Origin: Lachnospiraceae bacterium
Lineage (GTDB): Bacteria > Bacillota > Clostridia > Lachnospirales > Lachnospiraceae
Reading direction: 5' to 3'
DNA length: 64,000 nucleotides
NCBI GenBank assembly: GCA_949383255.1
Contig: CASJPF010000005.1
Coordinates: forward strand, 62,001 to 126,000
The position numbers were made by a program, and so were the translations under genes. Below are positions 42,963 to 52,095 of the stretch, piece by piece. The notes beneath the pieces are model-generated. The model searched no databases. It worked only from the letters and a program-made list of their open reading frames with translations, and was not told the DNA's origin. Each line of letters opens with the position of its first letter. Positions within the stretch are counted from its first letter, which is position 1.

Positions 42963-44313
42963 AATTCACCCCATTACTTTCAATCTCAATATTGACGCCA
43001 TCTGCGGCAATCTTTCGGAAAAATCCGCGCTGTATAGACGGGTCAGACAAGTCATAACTAAAGCTAAACACCAGCGTTGATCCATAAGAACAAATATTTC
43101 CTTTTATATGCTGTCCCTTGGACATGGCAAGACATGAATGAAACATTTCCACATAGGGCCGGTACATTTCGTCAACTGTAATATTGCCAATATTGGTAAT
43201 TGTAGATGTATTTGCAAGTGCCGACTGTGTGTATACAACTCGCATGGCAATATTTTTGAACAATAGCGGCACAGCTCTCGCCGCCAAAACCTTCTCATTT
43301 GATACATTGTAAGAGAAAAGACGCTCTAAATTTTCCTTGTTTATCTGTCGTTTGAGACTGCTCTTTACAATCTCAAGAACCTCCTCGAATGTATATTCCT
43401 CATTGACTGGATGAAACTCCGCTGACACCATCGCAAAAAAATTTTTGGTCGTAATAGAATTAAAAAAAGGTCTGAGGTTTACTGGAACCGCCACTCTAAT
43501 TGGCCTGTCGGACGGCATACCATGCATACATTCTCTATAAACACTCCAGATAAATACAGTCACCAAATACTCATTAATACTTGCTCCATATCGATGACAA
43601 ACTTCCTTGAGTTGCGGCACCTGCATATAACCATGCATCATTCCAAATTCACCTGGGCTTAAATGCTCGCCTTTTACTAAATATGCCTTTTTGGTCTGAT
43701 ACCCTTTCTCCGAACTTTTGCGATAATTTTTTAGAAAACTATCCTCTCTGTTTAGGGAAGTGCTGCTGGCAAGCAAATCTCCTTTGTCCCCTTTTAATTC
43801 CGGATGCACAAGTCTTAGATATTGATAGGTCAATTCTTTTAGAAAATTAATGCCCCCCATACCATCTGTCAACACATGAAACACTTCAAGGTTAATGCGA
43901 TATCTATAATAAGTGACGCGGAACAAATAACTGTTATTCCGATTCGGATGAATATACCTGCATGGAAACGCAGCCTCCTCTCTAACTTTGGGCGCAGGTT
44001 TTCCATTCTCCTCAAAATAATACCAAAATACCCCCTGTCTAAGCCTCAGATTAAATCCGTCAAATTTGGGCAGCACAATATCTAGTGCCTGCTGCAAAAG
44101 TTCAGCGTCAATTTGCTCTGTCAATGTCACACTAATACGATACACATTGCTCATACTCTCCCCTGCAATTACTGGAAAAAGATGTGCCGTGTTATCCAGC
44201 TTGTCCCATCGGATTTCTCTTGTTGTGCTCGCGGCCTTCATCAGTCTAGCATATTGGTCTTCCCGTTTCTGTTTTTCTATCTTCTGTGTGGAATCTGTTG
44301 ACTTTTTCTTCAT
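42955..44313 (-). CDS. Condensation-fold acyltransferase (alcohol acetyltransferase-like)
   Basis: The 452-residue protein has the chloramphenicol-acetyltransferase/condensation fold. The catalytic HxxxDG motif reads HVLTDGMGG. The later fragments VNLRPFFNSITTKNFFAMV and ANTSTITNIGNI are also family-like. It probably transfers an acyl group to an alcohol, amine or sugar. The start at 44313 is favoured by TGGAG before the ATG. It is coupled to the downstream membrane protein, so the product may be exported or membrane-bound. Confidence 0.75.
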   Translation of the reverse strand: MKKKSTDSTQKIEKQKREDQYARLMKAASTTREIRWDKLDNTAHLFPVIAGESMSNVYRISVTLTEQIDAELLQQALDIVLPKFDGFNLRLRQGVFWYYFEENGKPAPKVREEAAFPCRYIHPNRNNSYLFRVTYYRYRINLEVFHVLTDGMGGINFLKELTYQYLRLVHPELKGDKGDLLASSTSLNREDSFLKNYRKSSEKGYQTKKAYLVKGEHLSPGEFGMMHGYMQVPQLKEVCHRYGASINEYLVTVFIWSVYRECMHGMPSDRPIRVAVPVNLRPFFNSITTKNFFAMVSAEFHPVNEEYTFEEVLEIVKSSLKRQINKENLERLFSYNVSNEKVLAARAVPLLFKNIAMRVVYTQSALANTSTITNIGNITVDEMYRPYVEMFHSCLAMSKGQHIKGNICSYGSTLVFSFSYDLSDPSIQRGFFRKIAADGVNIEIESNGVNYE

Positions 44314-44408
44314 ATACAGCTCCATTTCTATCAATCATTATCCCTATTTCCAGTATACGCTCAAATTCTGACTGTATCAAGAAAAATATGGTCTGTAATG
44401 CAAAAAGG

Positions 44409-44578
44409 GGTTACAATTTAGTCTAGGACTTTACATTTACTGCAAATTATGGTTTTATAAGCCACATAAAATTGCGTAGTGGAGAGATACATCAGGCTAC
44501 GGAACGTGGCTTTGACACCCCCAAGCGGTTTTGCATGGTTTGATGCTTATAATAGAAAGCCAAAGGCTAAACTGTGAC
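44409..44578. repeat. Inverted-repeat-bounded structured element (family 1, copy D)
   Basis: The ends are GGTTACAATTTAG and CTAAACTGTGACA. Inside are a AAGCCAC/GTGGCTT stem with a nested CGTAG/CTACG pair, and GCGGTTTTGCATGGTTTGATGC. The first part (TACTGCAAATTATGG..) matches copy E closely, and the second part matches copy C on the opposite strand. It fills most of the 300-bp gap (44314-44613). Confidence 0.7.
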
Positions 44579-44609
44579 AAAAAGGGCGGAAACCGCCCTT
44601 TTTGTCACA
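44573..44609 (-). terminator. Terminator of the coiled-coil gene
   Basis: A perfect 17-bp stem (TGTGACAAAAAGGGCGG with CCGCCCTTTTTGTCACA) around AAA, 4 bp after the stop codon of the coiled-coil gene. The T-run lies within the arm. Its outer bases overlap the end of repeat copy D. Confidence 0.85.
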
Positions 44610-44613
44610 AAAA

Positions 44614-45132
44614 TTACTGTAAAATATTCCGAACCTTCTCCTCGTACTCTTCTCTAGTGATAATGTCCATCTCAAACTGCATCTGAATCTTTTTTAACAT
44701 CTCAAAATTGTCATATCTTTTACGTGCCTTCGCCAGCTTCTCATCATATTCCAACTCAGAAATAATATCCAAATCTCTTGCCTTATCCAACTTGCGCTTT
44801 TCACTTTCAAACTGCTCTAGCGCCTTTTTTCTATCCTTCTCGATAGAATGCTGTCTAAACTGTTGTTCTTTCTGTTCCACCTGATCCACAATCTCAGCAA
44901 TTTTATCCAAATCAGGATTGATAACATCAAGAATATCTGTCACATCAAATGGTTCTGTCCGAAAGGTATCTGCAATATAAGCGACATATCGCTTGCCAAT
45001 CTCTGCATATTGACTTTCTAGTTTCTTCTCAATTGCCGCCTTCTGAATCTTGAGATTTGCAAGCTCTGTCTGCTCCCGCGTCGCATTTCCAATTTCTCTT
45101 ACTACTTTGGTCGTCCTATCAAAAAAATCCAT
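44614..45132 (-). CDS. Coiled-coil protein with SHOCT-like C-terminus, function unknown
   Basis: This 172-residue soluble protein has an N-terminal helix (FFDRTTKVVREIGNATREQTEL) and long charged coiled coils. Two C-terminal motifs resemble SHOCT-type helices (ARDLDIISELEYDEKLAKARKRY and MQFEMDIITREEYEEKVRNIL). The ATG at 45132 has GGAGGAA in front. It lies downstream of aat, separated by about 120 bp, and ends in a strong terminator. No known function. Confidence 0.75.
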   Translation of the reverse strand: MDFFDRTTKVVREIGNATREQTELANLKIQKAAIEKKLESQYAEIGKRYVAYIADTFRTEPFDVTDILDVINPDLDKIAEIVDQVEQKEQQFRQHSIEKDRKKALEQFESEKRKLDKARDLDIISELEYDEKLAKARKRYDNFEMLKKIQMQFEMDIITREEYEEKVRNILQ

Positions 45133-45253
45133 TCTTTTTCCTCCTGTTTTCCTCTTCCTCATTAATAAGTTACCTTTATTCTATCATTCCCAAAAACAGG
45201 TTGCCACCAAAGTATTTATAAAATATATGAAAAAAAGATAAAGCGAAAAGTTA

Positions 45254-45904
45254 TCACTGTAACCCTTTCTGCAATAATTCCACATACGTTTCCCACGAAA
45301 TATATCTGCCGCCCATACGCTCAAGATGTTCTGTGTGAAATTGGCAGTCAATAAACAGAAAATTTTGTTGCTCCAAAAGTTGTGCAAAGGCAATTAGCGC
45401 AGTTTTCGAGCCATTTTCCTTATCCGAAAACATACTCTCGCCAAAAAAACATTTTCCAATAGAAACACCATAAAAGCCACCTGCTAGCTCCTCATCCTCA
45501 AAAACTTCCACACTGACAGCATACCCTTGCTCATGCAGGCGGCAATATGCCTCCTCCATCTCATCAGAAATCCACGTTCCCTCATTAAATTCTCTCTTTA
45601 AGCGACATCGGTGCATTGTATCCGCAAAATTTTTATTTAACGCAATACGAAACGTATGTTTTTTCATATATTTTTTCATAGAGTGCGAGATATGAATTTC
45701 ACTGGGAAATATCACAAAACGTTTTTTGGGACACCACCATAAAATTTCTTCTCCTGGGTTATACCACGGAAAAATGCCATTTGTGTAGGCTAGCAAAAGT
45801 CGCTCGACACACAAATCTCCGCCGACTGCAAGCAGTCCATCCTCCCTTGCAAGCGTTGGGTGTGGAAATGATAATTGTTTTTTATCAATACGAAATACTG
45901 GCAT
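45254..45904 (-). CDS. aat: Leucyl/phenylalanyl-tRNA--protein transferase
   Basis: Aat adds Leu or Phe from tRNA to proteins with N-terminal Lys or Arg, creating an N-degron. The signature YTNGIFPWYNPGEEILWWCPKKRFVIFP is present, as is the later GGFYGVSIGKCFFGESMFS and the substrate-recognition segment FIDCQFHTEHLERMGG. It is 216 residues and lies 42 bp after clpA. With clpS and clpA it completes the N-degron pathway. Aat is uncommon in Firmicutes. Confidence 0.96.
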   Translation of the reverse strand: MPVFRIDKKQLSFPHPTLAREDGLLAVGGDLCVERLLLAYTNGIFPWYNPGEEILWWCPKKRFVIFPSEIHISHSMKKYMKKHTFRIALNKNFADTMHRCRLKREFNEGTWISDEMEEAYCRLHEQGYAVSVEVFEDEELAGGFYGVSIGKCFFGESMFSDKENGSKTALIAFAQLLEQQNFLFIDCQFHTEHLERMGGRYISWETYVELLQKGLQ

Positions 45905-45946
45905 ATGCCCTCCCCCTCTGTTGTGATTCTAAAAGTTACCTTTCTT

Positions 45947-48274
45947 TTATTCTGTATCTGCAAGCACTTTTCTTTTCATGTTTTTTCTAGGATTCTTTGT
46001 TTTTTCCTGTGAATATTCCAACGCAAAATGATTCTCTGTCACTGTCAGTTTACATTTACCACCTTTTTTTAGTTTTCCAAACAAGATTTCATCTACTAGG
46101 AGTGGTTTCACTTCACTTTGAATCACACGGTCAATCTCCCGCGCACCAAATTCTGTCGTAATGCCCTTCTTTTTCAAAAGAGTTTTTGCCTCTGTATCAA
46201 CAGAAAGCTCCACTTTTTTCAAGAGCAACATTTTTTGCAGCTCTCCAAGTTTTTTCTCTGTAATCTGCGCTGCCATCTTATTATCCATGCCATGAAAAAC
46301 AACAATTTTGTTCAGACGATTGCGAAACTCTGGTTGAAAAATGCGCTTTACTTCCTCTAAAATCACATCTGACTTAACATCCTGTCCTGTAAAACCAATA
46401 CCATGTTTTCCAACTCGACTTGCACCTGCGTTGGAAGTCATAATTACAATTACATTGCGAAAATCCGCCTTTCTGCCTTGATTGTCTGTGAGCGTCGCAT
46501 AATCCATTACCTGCAAAAGAATATTATAGATGTCAGGGTGCGCTTTTTCAATCTCATCCAACAACAGTACCGCATGTGGATGTTTGCGAATCTCCTCTGT
46601 CAAAAGTCCACCCTCTTCGTAGCCCACATATCCAGCCGGAGAACCAATCAGCTTTGCAACCGCATGTTTTTCCTCGTACTCACTCATATCAAAGCGAATC
46701 AAACGAACGCCAAGTTCCTCTGCCAAACTTCTTGCAATCTCTGTCTTACCAACACCTGTAGGTCCTACAAACAATAAACTCGCCAGCGGTTTTCCTTCCT
46801 CAAGAAGCCCTGCCCTTGAAAATTTAACAGCGTTGACCACCTGCGCAATCGCTTCATTCTGTCCAAACACACGACTTGCCAGCCGTGTTTCTAGCGTTGC
46901 AAGTGTCTCAATTTCATCTTGCTCTACAACTTGCTTTGGAATTTGACAAGTTTTTGACAAAATTTCATCAATTAAATCTGTGTCCACTGATTGCGTCTTC
47001 TGTTTTAGCGGATGCAGCCGACGGTAAGCACCCGCTTCGTCAATCAAATCAATCGCCTTGTCAGGCAAATAACGCTCATTCACATATTTCGCACTCATAT
47101 TCACCGCATATGCAATCACATCTGTCGCGTAAGTCACCCCATGAAACTGCTCATAACTCTCTTTCAATCCCTCCAAAATATGTGTGGCATCTTCTATATC
47201 CGGCTCTTTAATATCAATATTCTGAAAACGTCTTACCAGACTTTTACTTTTCTCAAAATGTTTCTTGTACTCTTCGTAAGTAGTTGCCCCAATAAAACGA
47301 ACTGTTCCCGCTGCCAGATATGGTTTTAGCATATTGGAAATGTCAAATGCACCTCCATTCACAGCGCCAGCACCCACAATATTATGAATCTCATCAATAT
47401 AGACAATTGGTTTTTCCTCGCGGCAAATGCTGTCCATCACCCGCTTAAATCGCTTCTCAAAATCACCGCGAAACTGTGTTCCTGCAATTAGGCTCCCAAG
47501 ATCAAGCGAAAAAATTTTGGCGTCTTTTAACGGTTCTGGAACCTGTTCTTCCTCAATCAAACGGGCAAGACCATACGTAATTGCAGTCTTGCCAACGCCT
47601 GGCTCCCCTATATGAAGCGGATTATTTTTGTCCTTGCGGCATAAAATCTGCATTGTGCGCTCTAGTTCTTCTTCCCTTCCAATCAGGGGATTCACCCCAT
47701 CAAGCACATCATTTAGACACACTGCAAACTGCTGCCATACTTTCTCTGATGGTCCATCTTCCTGTGCTTGATTTGTATCTTCCTCAATAAACTCTCGATT
47801 GTTTTTTTGTCTCCCCGCAGACAGTTCTTCATACAACATTGTCATCTGTTGCAACAGTTCCGCATGTTCAATTCCTTGAAGTTGCATATAGTAGACTGCA
47901 TAGCTCTCCTCCAACTCAAACATCGCATGGACAATATGCATTAATCCCACAACTTTCCGCCCGCTTCCCTGTGCTGACTGCCTTGCATAAGATAGCAAAC
48001 TTGCCATTCCTGCTGAAAACTCTGGGTTTGATTCAGAGTCTTGCGCAAAGGAATCCGCCGAATCACCATCCAACAAATATTGATTAAAATATCCCTCCAA
48101 TTGGTCTGAAAGCTCTGCAACATCACCACCACAATCCTCAAATGCCTCCGCAAATATTTGATTGCCACAAAGCACAAACAAGAGCAACTCTGGCGTCACA
48201 AGCTCATAATGCCGTTCTCTTGCCATAACAACTACCAAATTGATGATTTCTGCCACCTCTCTTGATACCTGCAT
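45947..48274 (-). CDS. clpA: ATP-dependent protease unfoldase ClpA
   Basis: ClpA is a two-ring AAA+ unfoldase that feeds proteins to ClpP. The N-domain has about 150 residues. The first Walker A is GEPGVGKT (223-230) with D-x-D/E type Walker B IVYIDEIHNIVGAG, and the second is GPTGVGKT. The ClpP docking loop IGF is present in KHGIGFTGQ. The middle domain is short, as in ClpA and unlike ClpC or ClpB. It lies 17 bp after clpS. ClpP is not in this window. Confidence 0.95.
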   Translation of the reverse strand: MQVSREVAEIINLVVVMARERHYELVTPELLLFVLCGNQIFAEAFEDCGGDVAELSDQLEGYFNQYLLDGDSADSFAQDSESNPEFSAGMASLLSYARQSAQGSGRKVVGLMHIVHAMFELEESYAVYYMQLQGIEHAELLQQMTMLYEELSAGRQKNNREFIEEDTNQAQEDGPSEKVWQQFAVCLNDVLDGVNPLIGREEELERTMQILCRKDKNNPLHIGEPGVGKTAITYGLARLIEEEQVPEPLKDAKIFSLDLGSLIAGTQFRGDFEKRFKRVMDSICREEKPIVYIDEIHNIVGAGAVNGGAFDISNMLKPYLAAGTVRFIGATTYEEYKKHFEKSKSLVRRFQNIDIKEPDIEDATHILEGLKESYEQFHGVTYATDVIAYAVNMSAKYVNERYLPDKAIDLIDEAGAYRRLHPLKQKTQSVDTDLIDEILSKTCQIPKQVVEQDEIETLATLETRLASRVFGQNEAIAQVVNAVKFSRAGLLEEGKPLASLLFVGPTGVGKTEIARSLAEELGVRLIRFDMSEYEEKHAVAKLIGSPAGYVGYEEGGLLTEEIRKHPHAVLLLDEIEKAHPDIYNILLQVMDYATLTDNQGRKADFRNVIVIMTSNAGASRVGKHGIGFTGQDVKSDVILEEVKRIFQPEFRNRLNKIVVFHGMDNKMAAQITEKKLGELQKMLLLKKVELSVDTEAKTLLKKKGITTEFGAREIDRVIQSEVKPLLVDEILFGKLKKGGKCKLTVTENHFALEYSQEKTKNPRKNMKRKVLADTE

Positions 48275-48291
48275 CTTTCTTCCTCCATATA

Positions 48292-48585
48292 TTACTCAAT
48301 TGTCATACGAAATGGAAATCCTTCTTCCCGCGCCCTTGCCGACGCAGATTGTACCTTTGAGACAGCAATATCATAGGGATATGTCCCCACAACAGCTTTC
48401 CCCGTCTCATGCACCAACAACATCAGTCGTTCGGCTTCTATTTCATTCTTATGAAAAAACTCTCGCAGAATATCCACCACAAAATCCATTGTGGTAAAAT
48501 CATCATTGTGCATAATCACTTTATATTGTTTTGGCTCTCGTATTTTGATACGTGTATTTTGCCTTGTTTCTCCCTGTATTGCCAT
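48292..48585 (-). CDS. clpS: ClpS adaptor protein
   Basis: ClpS recognises N-degrons and hands them to ClpA. The 97-residue protein shows the conserved VIMHNDDFTTMDFVVDILREFF with the N-terminal residue pocket, and VHETGKAVVG. It starts 25 bp after the VWA gene and 17 bp before clpA, so it links the MoxR/VWA genes to the clpA-aat genes in one transcript. Confidence 0.95.
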   Translation of the reverse strand: MAIQGETRQNTRIKIREPKQYKVIMHNDDFTTMDFVVDILREFFHKNEIEAERLMLLVHETGKAVVGTYPYDIAVSKVQSASARAREEGFPFRMTIE

Positions 48586-48610
48586 TTTGTATTCCCTCTT
48601 TAATCATTTA

Positions 48611-49792
48611 TCACTTTGCTTTTTTCCCAAACTGAGACAAATCCTGTCCTTTTAGCGCCTTCTCAAGCAATGCTGGCAAAAGCTCAGGGGTACAGGCAAA
48701 GCATGGAACTCCAAGCCCTGCAAGCTTCTGTGCCATCTGCGCATCATAGTAAGGTCTTCCGCCATCGGCAATTGCAAGCAGGCTGACAACTGTCACGCCG
48801 GATTCCTTCATATCGCTAATGCGTCTAAGCATTCCTGCCCGATTTCCAAACTCATCTAAATCAGAAATTAAGAAAAATAATGTCTTTGCCGGATTTTCAA
48901 TAAACTGCTCACAGTAAGCGATTGATTTGTTAATATCCGTGCCGCCTCCAAGCTGAAATCCAAACAACAAATCAACCGGATCATCACTTTTTTCTGTCAA
49001 GTCCACAATATTTGTATCAAATGCAACAATTCGTGTCTTAATACTTGCCATGCTTGCCAAAATACAACTGATAATTGAGGAATAAATAACAGATTCCCCC
49101 ATTGATCCACTCTGGTCAATATCTAGTATAATGGTCCATTTATTTGCTGCCGTTGTACTTGTCCGGTCAAAGAAATAAAAATGTTCAGGCACAATTGTCT
49201 TTAAATCAGGATTATAATGTTTTAAATTGCGATTGATTGTCATTTTAAAATCCATTGCCGACGCAGATGGAATAGGTGAGTGCTTTCTCTTATTGACCGC
49301 AGCAGTGATAGCACGCCGAATATCCTGCTCAAGCAACTTATTTATTTCCTCTACAATCTTTTTAATAAACTCTCGAACACTCTCCTTCGAGCGCTTTGGA
49401 ATCTGATCTTTTAACATTAAAATTGTGGAGGCAAGCCCAATGTCTGGCTCCATATTTTCCAATAGCTCTGGCTCAAATAACAACTGTTTTAGACCGCAGC
49501 GCGTCACCGCATCATTTTGGATAACAGTCACTAATTCCTTGTCAAACAGTGTCCGCACATCGCCAAGCCAGCGGCTAATCTGTGGATTTGATGGTCCCTT
49601 TCCTGCACCTCTGCCTGAACCGCCTGACCCACCAAATCCTCCAAGCTCTGTCCGATTATAGATAGAAGCAAGCGCCTGATCCATCAAATCCTGCTCTTGC
49701 GTCAGCGTCAAGTCTGTCATTGTTGACAGACGCTTATCACTCTCCTGTCCCAAAATTAAACGCCAACGACTAATTTGTTCTTTTACTTCCAT
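48611..49792 (-). CDS. VWA domain protein of the MoxR/DUF5682 system
   Basis: The 393-residue protein has an N-terminal helical region, a glycine-rich linker (GGFGGSGGSGRGAGKG) and a von Willebrand A domain with the metal-ion site DIDQSGS (Asp226, Ser228, Ser230) and a later QLGGGTDINK. VWA proteins of this type bind MoxR ATPases and a client. It follows the DUF5682 gene by 23 bp and precedes clpS by 25 bp. No membrane segment or signal peptide is seen, so it acts in the cytoplasm. Confidence 0.9.
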   Translation of the reverse strand: MEVKEQISRWRLILGQESDKRLSTMTDLTLTQEQDLMDQALASIYNRTELGGFGGSGGSGRGAGKGPSNPQISRWLGDVRTLFDKELVTVIQNDAVTRCGLKQLLFEPELLENMEPDIGLASTILMLKDQIPKRSKESVREFIKKIVEEINKLLEQDIRRAITAAVNKRKHSPIPSASAMDFKMTINRNLKHYNPDLKTIVPEHFYFFDRTSTTAANKWTIILDIDQSGSMGESVIYSSIISCILASMASIKTRIVAFDTNIVDLTEKSDDPVDLLFGFQLGGGTDINKSIAYCEQFIENPAKTLFFLISDLDEFGNRAGMLRRISDMKESGVTVVSLLAIADGGRPYYDAQMAQKLAGLGVPCFACTPELLPALLEKALKGQDLSQFGKKAK

Positions 49793-49815
49793 ATTGAACC
49801 TCCATATTAAAAGGA

Positions 49816-52065
49816 TTAAAGGTCAAAATCAAAATCATCCAGTCCTTCAATCATCTGCTGTGCATTCTCGTCAAGCACAGCATTTACAATCTCGCTGACC
49901 TCCTGACCATTCAACCCTAATATCTCTCCTAGGTTCTCTGCAATCTGGTCTTTTTCCGCCGCAGAAAAGTCTGCAAAAGCACGCCGCAAAAAGACAAGTG
50001 CTCGCTTAAACTCCTCATCATCTAGTGTGACAAGATAATCGTTTAAACTCTCCCATAGAGACAACCTTGCAATAAGCGCATATCTATTTTTCATGGCAAG
50101 CCCTTCAAACCACCCTGCCCCCAAGTCCGCAGGGATTCCTTTTGAGAGGCGTCTTGACACCTCTGTGCGCAACTGCTGTGTACTCATATTGCCGCGCTCT
50201 AGCAAAATTGCCGCTGCAAATCCCGACAATTTGGTATTCAAATCGTCGCGTTCTGAAATACTATCCAGCACTTTAATCCACTCGTCATGATCCAGAAAAT
50301 CATGTGCTAACTCCACACTGTTTAACTGTTCCATCGCAGCGAGAATTGACTTGCTTGCTGTATCATCGCACACGCAGGCAGACTCCAATATTAGACATGC
50401 CCTATAAAATAGCTGCTTTAATATTGGCTCTAACGGTTTGGCGTCAATGCGCCGGATATTGCCATACTGCACCACCACGGAAAGTCTCTGCGCTGTCTTT
50501 GCCAAATCCTCCACCGACGCTGCATCCACCGCCATTCTTTGTAGCGCTGCGGTCGCATAGCCAACTGCTTTTTCCATACCACAACTGCAAGCATCTTCTA
50601 TAACAAGCGCAATCTCTCCCATATTTGCGGCATTTTCCACACGTTCCTTCATGGCAAAAGACGCCGCCCCATCGATGGTATCACCCTTTAACGCAGATTC
50701 CACCAGCTCTATCTCCGCCTCTGGTGTCCACCGCACAACCCAGTGTTCTGACCACGTTGCATTGTCCTGACTAACAGACTGCTGCTGAGCAAAACTTACA
50801 TGAATCACTCTAAGTCGATGCAGGAAAAAAGAGCGATGCAAATCAATAAACGCTGATTTTTCTGAGCTGACACGTCTATTTTCCCGCAAATCCAGCATTA
50901 AATCTTGCGCAGCAATATCACGGTATTTTTCCAGTTTTAAATCTTTTAGCTGTCTGTAAAAGTCTTCTTGAATACTGGTGCGACTCACACCGTCAGGAAG
51001 CGCCCCAATCGCTGTTCCAATCTCTGTGTCAGCCGTCGCATGAATAATGCTTGACACGCTCCCCTCACCAATACAGGTCTGCGCTGCATCGCGCAAATCT
51101 CTAAGGGAGGCAATCGTTCCACCCCTAAGCTGTGCCAAAGACATTGCCAGACACACCGCCTCAATCACTGAGGCAGACGAAATGGGATTTCCTTTTTCGC
51201 GCTGATATTTTGCAAGCTTTATCAGATAGCTGTAAACCGCATACATTGGTTCACCTTTCTTTAAACCCTCCCACAAAAGCGCATAGTATGCAGGCGCTTT
51301 GTTTCCAGCACCATAGCCGGATCTTGTGGAAAGACGGTAATACGAATATGGCATTAATGTATGATTTGCCCCCACCTTGGGCATCTTTGATAAGTCTTCA
51401 TCAGCTTCTTGCCAATTTTTTAGCCCTTCTACATGATAGGAACCTGTCACCACAACAATGTTTTCCGGGTCAATGCCAGAATCTACAGATTTTTTAATCT
51501 GCTGGCGCATATATGCCTCACGAAGTACGGTCTCCGCCCAATCATTATCTTTTCCTTCCGTAAGGCTTCTAATGTTGGCACCAAAACTGTTTGCTCCCAA
51601 ATGATAGGCTTCAATGCTGCCAGACCGCTCCATAACACGCTCCCAAAATGTATCATGGCTATCCTCGCCGCTCTGCTGGTCAAGCTGTTCATAGACATTG
51701 ATTCTACCCTCTTCCCCTTCTGCATCTTGCATACCACACTCTGGTATTGCCAGAAAAGTTTCCGATGGCAAATCAATAAAATGACATGGCACGTGATTTT
51801 TGTGGCACCACTGTATTGCTTGATATTCTGGCGAATATTCTGCAAACGGATACAATATGGTTTTCACGGGTGCTTCCTTTGTGTATGCAAGTACCGCAAT
51901 TGGCGGTTTTGTCTCCTTGCGTACCATATCAGACAGCATATCCTCAAAATCGCTTGGCCCTTCAACCAGCACTAGCTTTGGTTTCTTCTCGTCAAGAAAC
52001 CCGCGCAGATAATACGCACCGGCAGGCGATAAATGCCGTATTCCGAAAAAATTTGGATTTTTCAT
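49816..52065 (-). CDS. DUF5682-family protein, predicted EreA/ChaN/TIKI-like hydrolase
   Basis: This 749-residue protein matches the DUF5682 family. The N-terminal domain has FFGIRHLSPAG (His11), VLVEGPSDF (Glu35), FIDLP near residue 100 and VVTGSYHVEGL (His211). Placed against the EreA/ChaN/TraB fold these would be metal or active-site residues, so a peptidase or esterase-like activity is plausible but unproved. The rest is a helical region. It sits 30 bp after the MoxR gene and 23 bp before the VWA gene. Confidence 0.8.
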   Translation of the reverse strand: MKNPNFFGIRHLSPAGAYYLRGFLDEKKPKLVLVEGPSDFEDMLSDMVRKETKPPIAVLAYTKEAPVKTILYPFAEYSPEYQAIQWCHKNHVPCHFIDLPSETFLAIPECGMQDAEGEEGRINVYEQLDQQSGEDSHDTFWERVMERSGSIEAYHLGANSFGANIRSLTEGKDNDWAETVLREAYMRQQIKKSVDSGIDPENIVVVTGSYHVEGLKNWQEADEDLSKMPKVGANHTLMPYSYYRLSTRSGYGAGNKAPAYYALLWEGLKKGEPMYAVYSYLIKLAKYQREKGNPISSASVIEAVCLAMSLAQLRGGTIASLRDLRDAAQTCIGEGSVSSIIHATADTEIGTAIGALPDGVSRTSIQEDFYRQLKDLKLEKYRDIAAQDLMLDLRENRRVSSEKSAFIDLHRSFFLHRLRVIHVSFAQQQSVSQDNATWSEHWVVRWTPEAEIELVESALKGDTIDGAASFAMKERVENAANMGEIALVIEDACSCGMEKAVGYATAALQRMAVDAASVEDLAKTAQRLSVVVQYGNIRRIDAKPLEPILKQLFYRACLILESACVCDDTASKSILAAMEQLNSVELAHDFLDHDEWIKVLDSISERDDLNTKLSGFAAAILLERGNMSTQQLRTEVSRRLSKGIPADLGAGWFEGLAMKNRYALIARLSLWESLNDYLVTLDDEEFKRALVFLRRAFADFSAAEKDQIAENLGEILGLNGQEVSEIVNAVLDENAQQMIEGLDDFDFDL

Positions 52066-52095
52066 CTATCTCTTCCTTACCTTCCTAAACTGGTA

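Noticed and set aside
44573-44609. Reading the terminator as part of the mobile element copy D
   Set aside because: The perfect stem is placed directly after a stop codon and reads as an ordinary terminator; the overlap with the element end is only a few bases.
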